DNA of 10,160 nucleotides. It comes from Alphaproteobacteria bacterium (lineage in GTDB: Bacteria; Pseudomonadota; Alphaproteobacteria; Rhizobiales; Rhizobiaceae). Position numbers and translations under genes: made by a program. Position 1 is the first letter of the stretch. Each line of letters begins with the position of its first letter. The notes beneath the pieces were generated by a model that ran no database searches, was not told the DNA's origin, and worked only from the letters and a program-made list of their open reading frames with translations. The stretch covers positions 1 through 10,160 of the forward strand of contig JAUIBM010000057.1 of the NCBI GenBank assembly GCA_030428345.1, given 5' to 3'. Shown here one piece after another: positions 1 through 6,740 of this stretch.

Positions 1-218
1 CCGCGCACCGATACCCCGTCGACATCCAGCGACAGCCCGTCCGTCAGGTGATACCGGCCGATCCCGAGCCAGATCGTGTCGCCCTCCTGCGCGCCGATCA
101 GGGCTTCGGCAAGCTGTTCGGCCGCATCCGGCCCCGGCGGAACCACGCGATCGGCGGCGGCCGAAAGCGAAGCGCCGCAAAGCAGCGCGAAGGCCCCTGC
201 AAGCAAGGCTCTGGACAC
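1..218 (-). CDS. Secreted parallel beta-helix repeat protein (partial, N-terminal 72 codons)
   Basis: Only the first 72 codons lie in the window; the rest runs off the left edge. The start is a GTG preceded by GAAGGAG with an 8-base spacer, preferred over the in-frame ATG at 239 and GTG at 227, which lack this placement. Residues 3-22 form a signal peptide (an Arg, a hydrophobic run, then Ser-Leu-Ser-Ala-Ala-Ala) with likely cleavage after Ala22. The mature start has the pattern LAEALIGAQEGDTIWLG, then LSLDVDGVSVRG. This matches the opening coil of right-handed parallel beta-helix proteins, whose first strands read 'eAl..A..GDtI.L..G.y'. These are exported, often carbohydrate-associated proteins, but the specific function cannot be assigned from this fragment. 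Cys14 is not in a good lipobox, so a soluble periplasmic or secreted protein is more likely than a lipoprotein. It lies 127 bases beyond the ftsH stop, behind a terminator, so it is probably a separate unit. Confidence 0.75.
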   Translation of the reverse strand, partial: MSRALLAGAFALLCGASLSAAADRVVPPGPDAAEQLAEALIGAQEGDTIWLGIGRYHLTDGLSLDVDGVSVR

Positions 219-226
219 GGAATTCA

Positions 227-233
227 CTCCTTC
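227..233 (-). promoter_or_regulatory. Ribosome binding site of the beta-helix gene
   Basis: GAAGGAG on the minus strand, ending 8 bases before the GTG at 218. It is the strongest Shine-Dalgarno match near this gene and decides for the GTG start over the upstream in-frame ATG, which overlaps it. Confidence 0.7.
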
Positions 234-287
234 TGTCATGGCGGCGAGGATTTCACCGCGCGCCGGACGCTGTCAACCATTGCGCGC

Positions 288-319
288 AAAAGAAAACCCC
301 GGCGTTGCCGCCGGGGTTT
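288..319 (-). terminator. Rho-independent terminator of ftsH
   Basis: On the minus strand an 8-bp perfect GC stem (CCCCGGCG with CGCCGGGG, tetraloop GCAA) is extended by three A-T pairs and followed by TTTTCTTTT. It starts 27 bases after the ftsH stop codon and should end the ftsH transcript before the beta-helix gene. Confidence 0.88.
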
Positions 320-345
320 GGCATTTGAAAGAGAAGGCCGGCGCC

Positions 346-2274
<1,929 letters not shown>

Positions 2275-2285
2275 ATCCTGCCCTT

Positions 2286-2302
2286 GAGAGGTCTTGCCTC
2301 TC
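2286..2302 (-). other. Hairpin directly upstream of the ftsH Shine-Dalgarno
   Basis: On the minus strand GAGAGG, loop CAAGA, CCTCTC: a perfect 6-bp stem that ends at the base before the AAGGG ribosome site of ftsH. It would lie within the leader if transcription starts near 2359. It has no T-run, so it is not a terminator. A role in translation initiation is inference only. Confidence 0.4.
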
Positions 2303-2365
2303 TCTTGCGGGTGCGCACATGCCTGAAAGCGAGCATCCCAATTTCGTCTCTAGAGCCAAACCACA

Positions 2366-2394
2366 AGATAGGTTCGCAAGCACCCGCTGCCAAG
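2366..2394 (-). promoter_or_regulatory. Candidate ftsH promoter, RpoH-like or housekeeping
   Basis: On the minus strand CTTGGC, a 17-base spacer, then CTATCT, read in context as CCTATCTT. The CTTG and CYTATNT elements resemble the alphaproteobacterial RpoH (sigma32) pattern, and the site also passes as a sigma70 promoter with an optimal spacer. Predicted transcription would begin near 2359, giving a leader of about 85 bases. ftsH is a heat-shock gene in many proteobacteria, which fits. Identified by eye; not scored against a matrix. Confidence 0.42.
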
Positions 2395-2495
2395 CGCGGC
2401 GACGGTAAATTAGTCCCCGTGTGCGGCAAAATCTTGCTTAAGGGTGAATACGCGCGTCGATTCGCCGTCCGCGGCGGCCCGCCAGCCAAAATCAG

Positions 2496-2524
2496 GTGTC
2501 AAAGCGGCGTCTTCGCTGTATGAT
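2496..2524 (+). promoter_or_regulatory. Candidate promoter of the peroxiredoxin gene
   Basis: GTGTCA (4 of 6 to TTGACA), a 17-base spacer and TATGAT (5 of 6 to TATAAT). Transcription would begin near 2531, about 88 bases before the GTG start. No OxyR operator was recognised. The -10 is good and the -35 weak. Confidence 0.4.
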
Positions 2525-2571
2525 TCCGATCCATTCCCGACAAGCGGCTTTCGCGTCGCGGCGGACCAATC

Positions 2572-2594
2572 GCCCGCATCGCCTGATCGCGGGC
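2572..2594 (+). other. Strong hairpin in the peroxiredoxin leader
   Basis: GCCCGC-ATC pairs with GAT-C-GCGGGC: nine base pairs with a single bulged C and a GCCT loop. It lies 12 bases before the Shine-Dalgarno and is not followed by T's, so it is not a terminator. It could stabilise the 5' end or affect initiation; function unknown. Confidence 0.45.
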
Positions 2595-2606
2595 ATGTAC
2601 GAAAGT

Positions 2607-2612
2607 GAGGAG
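2607..2612 (+). promoter_or_regulatory. Ribosome binding site of the peroxiredoxin gene
   Basis: GAGGAG, 6 bases before the GTG at 2619. It selects this GTG over the in-frame ATG at 2595 and GTG at 2496, neither of which has a comparable site. Confidence 0.75.
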
Positions 2613-2618
2613 AGACCC

Positions 2619-3278
2619 GTGTCACTGCGCATCAACGATATCGCCCCCGATTTCACCGCCGACACAACCCAGGGCCCGATCAGCTTCCACGACTGGATCG
2701 GCGACGGCTATGCGGTGCTTTTCAGCCACCCCAAGGACTTCACCCCGGTCTGCACGACCGAACTGGGCTACATGGCGGGCATGGCCGACGAGTTTACCAA
2801 ACGAAACACCAAGATCATCGGGATCTCGGTCGATCCGGTCGAAAGCCATGAGAAATGGAAGGCGGACATTGCAACCGCCACCGGCAAGACGGTCGACTAT
2901 CCGATGATCGGCGATCCCGACATGACCGTCGCCAAGCTCTACGACATGCTGCCGGCGAGCGCTTCGGGCGATCCGGCCAACCGCACCCCGGCCGATAACC
3001 AGACCGTACGCTCCGTCTTCGTCATCGGCCCGGACAAGAAGGTCAAGCTGGTGCTGACCTATCCCATGACCACCGGGCGCAATTTCGAGGAAATCCTGCG
3101 CGCGCTCGATTCCATCCAGCTCACCGCGAAGCATCAGGTTGCGACGCCGGCCGGATGGAAGCAGGGCGGGGACGTGATCATCACCGCCGCCGTGTCGGAC
3201 GAGGACGCGCAGACCCGCTTTGGCGGCTTCGAGCGGGTCCTGCCCTATCTTCGCCGCACGGCGCAGCCGCGCGACTGA
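2619..3278 (+). CDS. 1-Cys peroxiredoxin (Prx6 subfamily)
   Basis: Reduces hydrogen peroxide and organic hydroperoxides in the cytoplasm through one peroxidatic cysteine; the reductant cannot be told from the sequence. From the GTG start the protein is 219 residues, usual for the Prx6 type. The active site reads HPKDFTPVCTTELG, with Thr42 and peroxidatic Cys45. There is no other cysteine in the chain, hence 1-Cys. Downstream are the conserved Arg in NQTVRSVFVIGP and the YPMTTGRNFEEILR segment. The family-typical C-terminal extension begins VATPAGWKQGGDVII and continues with VSDEDAQTRFGGFERVLPYLR. The start rests on GAGGAG at 2607; a longer reading from 2496 would add 41 residues that do not look like the family and would overlap the promoter. 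It is the only complete plus-strand gene in the window, placed between tilS (convergent) and ftsH (divergent), genes that usually adjoin in related genomes. No signal peptide. Confidence 0.95.
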   Translation: MSLRINDIAPDFTADTTQGPISFHDWIGDGYAVLFSHPKDFTPVCTTELGYMAGMADEFTKRNTKIIGISVDPVESHEKWKADIATATGKTVDYPMIGDPDMTVAKLYDMLPASASGDPANRTPADNQTVRSVFVIGPDKKVKLVLTYPMTTGRNFEEILRALDSIQLTAKHQVATPAGWKQGGDVIITAAVSDEDAQTRFGGFERVLPYLRRTAQPRD

Positions 3279-3377
3279 CCGCACTCGCCACGAACGGGAC
3301 GCGCCGTGGCCTCTCCGGCCCGGCGCTCCCTCGGACGCGGTGCGCCAAATCGGTTCCTGACGAACTGTGTCTGGCGA

Positions 3378-4751
3378 TCAGCTCTTGGGTTGAAGGCAGG
3401 CGCGGCGCGCCGTCTCCACGCCCCGCAACCATTCCAGCAGCGCGAAATCGGTCTCCGGGCAGAAATGCTCGATCGCCTGCGCGGTCATGCGGGTGTGCAC
3501 ATTGGTGGGTTGGCCATTGGCCTCCAGCATCGGCAGGAAGGTGCGCCCGTCGACCGAGCGGATCAGCGCGGCCGAATGCAGCGCCGCGCGCGGGCGTCCG
3601 GGAACCGCCGCCTTGCGGACCTTCTCCACCTGCGACAGGCCTTCACGGGTGAGCGCGCCGACGTGAATGCGCGAGCGCCCGCCATTGGTGATTTCCATCC
3701 GCCCGTCCCAGAGCACGGTCTCTCCGGGATCGACGAAGAAAGATTCCAGGTTCCGCGTCTCGCGGTACAGGCGCAACCCGTCGCCATCGCGCTCGATCAC
3801 CGCGCCTGCCAGCGTCATGCGCCCGGTGTCGCCGCCGGCAAAACCGGCGATCAGCGCCTCGACACGCCGCCGCGGCGACAATTGCTCGGCGCCGCCGGCC
3901 GCGGCAAGCAGGACCTGGACCGCATGCACCAGCACCGGCAGCGGCGCCGCCATGGCCGGCGCGAGATCGAAGCGGAACACCTGCCCCGGCTTGAGGACCG
4001 CATGGCGTGAAAGCAGCGCCGCCGTATCGCGCGAAAGCACCGTGCGCCAGCGCGCCATCGCCTCGCACAGGCGCAAAAGCCTGGCGCGCAGTTCGGGATC
4101 GCCAGCCAGCAACCGCCGCACGCGCACGCGCTCATAGGCCGGATCGTCATTGCTGGGATCTTCCACCCAGCTCTGCGGGAAAGACGCCAGATAGCCGCGC
4201 AGCGCGGCGCGCGTCACGCCGAGCAGCGGCCGCGCCAGCAATGTGCCTCCGGGAAGAATGCTCAGGGGCGACATTCCGGCCAGCCCGCGCCCGAGGCTGG
4301 AAAGCTCCGAGCCGCCTTCCGCTCCCCTATCGCGGGCAAGGCGCATGTGCACCGTCTCGGCCTGGTCGTCGGCCGTGTGCCCGGTGACGATCAGGTCGCC
4401 GCCGATATCCAGCGCGAATTCCTCGATCAGGGCATAGCGGGCCCGCCGCGCCGCGTCGGCCAGTCCGGCCGGCGGCTTCATCCCTTCCCAGGCCAGGGTC
4501 GTGTGGTCGATGCCCAGCCCCTCGCACACGCTCGCGACGAAGGCCGCCTCGGCCGCCGCTTCCGGCCTCAGACCGTGATCGATGGTCACCGCATGCAGCG
4601 TCACGTCGCTTTCCAGCGCCCAGGCATGCGCCAGCAGCAGCAGCGCCATGGAATCGCTGCCGCCCGAAACCGCGAGGATGACGATGCCCTGCGGCTCGAG
4701 ACCTCCAAACAGGAATTTCGGGGAAAGCGAATCGCGGCCGATCTGGGTCAT
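3378..4751 (-). CDS. tilS: tRNA(Ile)-lysidine synthase TilS
   Basis: Modifies C34 of tRNA-Ile(CAU) to lysidine using ATP and lysine, so the tRNA reads AUA and is charged with isoleucine; essential in most bacteria. The 457-residue protein is of usual length. The N-terminal PP-loop ATPase domain shows SGGSDS (29-34), IDHGLR (57-62), HTADDQAET (125-133) and WVEDPSND (195-202) followed by the Arg-rich YERVRVRR. The C-terminal part is more divergent, as expected for the tRNA-binding domains. The ATG overlaps the TGA of cpoB as ATGA and has no clear Shine-Dalgarno of its own, which suggests translational coupling. The stop lies 99 bases from the end of the convergent peroxiredoxin gene. No clear terminator was seen between them. 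Confidence 0.96.
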   Translation of the reverse strand: MTQIGRDSLSPKFLFGGLEPQGIVILAVSGGSDSMALLLLAHAWALESDVTLHAVTIDHGLRPEAAAEAAFVASVCEGLGIDHTTLAWEGMKPPAGLADAARRARYALIEEFALDIGGDLIVTGHTADDQAETVHMRLARDRGAEGGSELSSLGRGLAGMSPLSILPGGTLLARPLLGVTRAALRGYLASFPQSWVEDPSNDDPAYERVRVRRLLAGDPELRARLLRLCEAMARWRTVLSRDTAALLSRHAVLKPGQVFRFDLAPAMAAPLPVLVHAVQVLLAAAGGAEQLSPRRRVEALIAGFAGGDTGRMTLAGAVIERDGDGLRLYRETRNLESFFVDPGETVLWDGRMEITNGGRSRIHVGALTREGLSQVEKVRKAAVPGRPRAALHSAALIRSVDGRTFLPMLEANGQPTNVHTRMTAQAIEHFCPETDFALLEWLRGVETARRACLQPKS

Positions 4752-5857
4752 TTGGTCTTGCAGCTTGCTGATTTCTGCTCCGCTGCGACTCTGGCTCGCA
4801 CCGAAGTGGAAAGATTGGGATATTTCTTGGGCACTTCCGCCAGCGTGGCGCAGGCAAGCTCCCTTTGGTTCATTCCGGCGAGCGAGACTCCAAGCTTCAG
4901 CAGGGTTTGCGGCCCCATGTGACTATCCGGAAATCGCTTGTGCGCGTCGAGGAATATTTTCGCCGATTCCTCGTATCGTCCCTGCGACAAGATGCTCTCT
5001 CCCAGCCAGAACCGCGCTTCACCGAGCCGCGGATTCTGCGGAAAGCGCTCGGAAAAGGCGGCGAAGGTCATTTCGGCGTCATGATAGTCGCCTGCCTGTA
5101 CGTAATTATAGCCCAGATCGTACAATTCATTGGGATCGGAAATGGAATCGAGCGAGGCCATTCCGCCGCCATCCATCGGCTCGGCGTCCACGGCCGAACC
5201 GCCCGGCGGCGGTTCGACGCCAGGAAGCGCGCCGCCCGCACCAGGGCGCGCGCCGCCCGGGCGCGACAGATCGACCGGCGCTCCGGGAGCGGCGGCCACC
5301 ACATTTCCATTGGCGTCGAAGGTAAGCGTGCCCAGCGCGCGCGGCTGCAGCGCATCGGCGACCGGCGGCCCCTGATAGACCTCCACCCCGTCGATCGTCT
5401 TCGGCGGGGCGGCTCCTTCGATCGTGCGTGCAATTGGATCGCCGTCCGAGCGCTGCGCGCTCAGGTCCTGCTCAGACGGCTGCAATTTTCCCGGCAACGC
5501 TCCCCCAGGGGCGCCGCCATTGCGCGCGACAGGTCGACTGCCGCCCAGATCGCCTCGCTTCTCCTCCAATTGCTGGAAGCGGTACTCGTTGTCCTCCTGC
5601 ATCTTGCGGATCTGCTCCTGCAATTGGAGCAGCTGGAAGGTCAGGTCCTCGATACGCCCGTTCAGCGTCCGCACCTCCTCCTCAAGCTGGTTGACGCGGA
5701 ATGCAGCGTCGCCTGCCTGCGCCAGGACGATCGGGCGGGATGGCTGCGCTGGCGCCGCATGTAACGGGAAGGCGCCGGCTCCGGCCCATTCAGGCAAGGC
5801 AACCAGCGCAAGGCCGGCAGCGGCGAGAAGGGCCGCCGGATTTGACATTCGTTTCAT
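4748..5857 (-). CDS. cpoB: Cell division coordinator CpoB (YbgF), TPR protein of the Tol-Pal system
   Basis: Periplasmic partner of TolA that, in E. coli, couples outer-membrane constriction to peptidoglycan synthesis through PBP1B and LpoB. The 369-residue protein starts with a signal peptide (hydrophobic run at about 8-22). A heptad-like Gln/Glu/Leu-rich segment at about 53-100 matches the N-terminal trimerising coiled coil. A low-complexity Gly/Pro/Ala linker of about 140 residues (101-240) follows. Three tetratricopeptide repeats fill about 241-350, beginning DPNELYDLGYNYVQAGDYHDAEM. The protein is longer than E. coli YbgF (about 260 residues) mainly because of the linker. It starts 188 bases after the pal stop, behind a strong terminator, and its stop overlaps the tilS start. 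A second ATG three codons in is an alternative start; neither has a strong ribosome site. No convincing promoter was found in front of it. Confidence 0.94.
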   Translation of the reverse strand: MKRMSNPAALLAAAGLALVALPEWAGAGAFPLHAAPAQPSRPIVLAQAGDAAFRVNQLEEEVRTLNGRIEDLTFQLLQLQEQIRKMQEDNEYRFQQLEEKRGDLGGSRPVARNGGAPGGALPGKLQPSEQDLSAQRSDGDPIARTIEGAAPPKTIDGVEVYQGPPVADALQPRALGTLTFDANGNVVAAAPGAPVDLSRPGGARPGAGGALPGVEPPPGGSAVDAEPMDGGGMASLDSISDPNELYDLGYNYVQAGDYHDAEMTFAAFSERFPQNPRLGEARFWLGESILSQGRYEESAKIFLDAHKRFPDSHMGPQTLLKLGVSLAGMNQRELACATLAEVPKKYPNLSTSVRARVAAEQKSASCKTK

Positions 5858-5988
5858 TGAGAGCTGTCTCGTCGGTTGGTGTAATCGGTAGGGTTCGCCG
5901 ACACGAGCGCCGGACGCAACGAGCTTAGCGGTTTTGCCGCACCCGCACTACGCCGGCAAGACTTCGGCGAAAATTTGATTGGGGCCCC

Positions 5989-6019
5989 AAAAGCAAAAGG
6001 GTGGCGCGAGGCCACCCTT
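5989..6019 (-). terminator. Rho-independent terminator after pal
   Basis: On the minus strand AAGGGTGGC, loop CTCGC, GCCACCCTT, then TTTTGCTTTT. The stem is a perfect 9 bp and starts 26 bases after the pal stop. It separates pal from cpoB, so cpoB-tilS must be expressed by readthrough or from a promoter in 5858-5988. Confidence 0.87.
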
Positions 6020-6045
6020 GAGATCGTACGGGACCGGACCACGCC

Positions 6046-6546
6046 TCAGCCGGTCGGCGCGGCGAGCAGGGTTACAGCCCGGCGGTTCTGCGACCAGCAG
6101 GAAATGTCGTCGCAAACCGCGACCGGCCGTTCCTTGCCATAGGAGATGGTGCGCATGCGGCGGACCGGCACGCCCTTCGCGGCGAGATAGTCGCGCGTTG
6201 CCGCCGCCCGTCTTGCGCCAAGCGCGATGTTGTATTCGCGCGTGCCGCGTTCGTCGGCATGCCCCTCGATGGTGATGGGATAGTTGGGATAGCGCGAAAG
6301 CCAGGCAGCCTGCTTGTCGAGCGTCGCCCGGGCAGTCCCGGTAAGCGCCGAGGAATCGGTCTCGAAGAAGACGCGGTCGCCGACATTGACGGTAAAATCC
6401 TGCTGCGAGCCGGGCGTCGCATTGTTGAGCCCAAGTCCACCGGCATTGTCAGGCAGCTTGCGGTTGTTCGCGCAGCCTGCGAGCCCCAGGCCCAAGGCAA
6501 GCACGATGATTACAGGTGATTTCAGCAAGGACAGCGTCCAACGCAT
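6046..6546 (-). CDS. pal: Peptidoglycan-associated lipoprotein Pal
   Basis: Outer-membrane lipoprotein that binds peptidoglycan and TolB; it anchors the outer membrane to the cell wall and gathers at the division site. The 166-residue precursor has a lipoprotein signal with lipobox LAGC (22-25), lipidated Cys25. A short flexible stretch leads to an OmpA-like domain with the signature ITIEGHADERGTREYN (91-106). Asp98 and Arg113 stand in the positions that bind diaminopimelate in OmpA-family domains. Cys145 and Cys150 in AVCDDISCWSQNRRA probably form the small disulfide usual in alphaproteobacterial Pal. The ATG at 6546 is supported by AAAGGAG with a 9-base spacer. The gene appears to be its own transcription unit: a terminator-like hairpin follows tolB, a promoter candidate with two CtrA-like boxes lies in the gap, and a strong terminator follows the stop. 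Confidence 0.97.
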   Translation of the reverse strand: MRWTLSLLKSPVIIVLALGLGLAGCANNRKLPDNAGGLGLNNATPGSQQDFTVNVGDRVFFETDSSALTGTARATLDKQAAWLSRYPNYPITIEGHADERGTREYNIALGARRAAATRDYLAAKGVPVRRMRTISYGKERPVAVCDDISCWSQNRRAVTLLAAPTG

Positions 6547-6555
6547 CGTCCGTTA

Positions 6556-6562
6556 CTCCTTT
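6556..6562 (-). promoter_or_regulatory. Ribosome binding site of pal
   Basis: AAAGGAG on the minus strand, 9 bases before the pal ATG. It is one of the best Shine-Dalgarno matches in the window and fits a highly expressed lipoprotein. Confidence 0.75.
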
Positions 6563-6580
6563 ATGGATTTTCTAAACCCG

Positions 6581-6586
6581 ATAATA
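6581..6586 (-). promoter_or_regulatory. Candidate -10 element of pal
   Basis: TATTAT on the minus strand, 5 of 6 to TATAAT. It lies 11 bases downstream of the second CtrA-like box, so that box would cover the -35 region, the usual position for CtrA-activated promoters. Transcription would begin near 6574 with a leader of about 28 bases holding the AAAGGAG site. No sigma70-like -35 hexamer stands at 16-18 bases. Confidence 0.4.
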
Positions 6587-6624
6587 ACCATGTTTCCGTT
6601 AAGTCCCCTTCAAGAAACATGGTT
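6586..6624. repeat. Perfect 11-bp inverted repeat upstream of pal
   Basis: AACCATGTTTC at 6586-6596 and GAAACATGGTT at 6614-6624, separated by 17 bases. The spacer is almost exactly the CtrA-like box at 6598-6613. One arm overlaps the candidate -10 by a base. It could be an operator for a dimeric regulator, or a hairpin in readthrough RNA from tolB. The stem is AT-rich and lacks a T-run, so it is not a typical terminator. Confidence 0.7.
6598..6613 (-). promoter_or_regulatory. CtrA-like box, promoter-proximal
   Basis: On the minus strand TTGA, seven bases, TTAAC: 8 of 9 fixed positions of the CtrA consensus TTAA-N7-TTAAC. It sits at about -24 to -39 relative to the predicted pal start. Confidence 0.4.
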
Positions 6625-6637
6625 TACGGGAGGTTAA
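6622..6637 (-). promoter_or_regulatory. CtrA-like box, upstream
   Basis: On the minus strand TTAA, seven bases, TAAAC: 8 of 9 fixed positions of TTAA-N7-TTAAC. It lies in the same orientation as the proximal box, 24 bases upstream, a little over two helical turns. Confidence 0.35.
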
Positions 6638-6704
6638 TTTCAGGAGCTGCCGGAAGATTCGGATAGGCCCGCCCACTGGTCGCAGTAGCCACGTCAATTT
6701 GTCG

Positions 6705-6739
6705 AAAACGCGGCATGCCAAGGGCTGTTTGCCGCTTTT
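6705..6739 (-). terminator. Terminator-like hairpin just after tolB
   Basis: On the minus strand AAAAGCGGCA, a 14-base interior, then TGCCGC and GTTTT. The outer GC stem is 6 bp, with GCC and GGC able to pair inside. It begins directly after the tolB stop codon. The T-run is only four long and one base removed from the stem, so efficiency may be partial. Confidence 0.45.
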
Positions 6740-6740
6740 C

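Larger units (their letters stand above)
2275..2618. other. Divergent intergenic region between ftsH and the peroxiredoxin gene
   Basis: A 344-base region without a convincing protein gene. From ftsH outward it holds the ftsH Shine-Dalgarno AAGGG (2281-2285), a small hairpin abutting it (2286-2302), a candidate ftsH promoter (2366-2394), a candidate peroxiredoxin promoter (2496-2524) and a strong hairpin in the peroxiredoxin leader (2572-2594). Short open frames here lack good start sites. The stretch 2395-2495 shows nothing I can name. Confidence 0.6.

Noticed and set aside
2496..2618. N-terminal extension of the peroxiredoxin by 41 codons
   Set aside because: No ribosome site at 2496, the added residues do not match the family, and the region holds a -10 element and leader hairpin.
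3279..3377. Bidirectional terminator between the peroxiredoxin gene and tilS
   Set aside because: A GC-rich imperfect hairpin near 3304-3326 exists, but there is no T-run on either strand, so it is not a credible intrinsic terminator.
6692..6697. TTGACG on the minus strand as a -35 for pal
   Set aside because: It is a good -35 hexamer, but 16-18 bases downstream the sequence is GC-rich with no -10.
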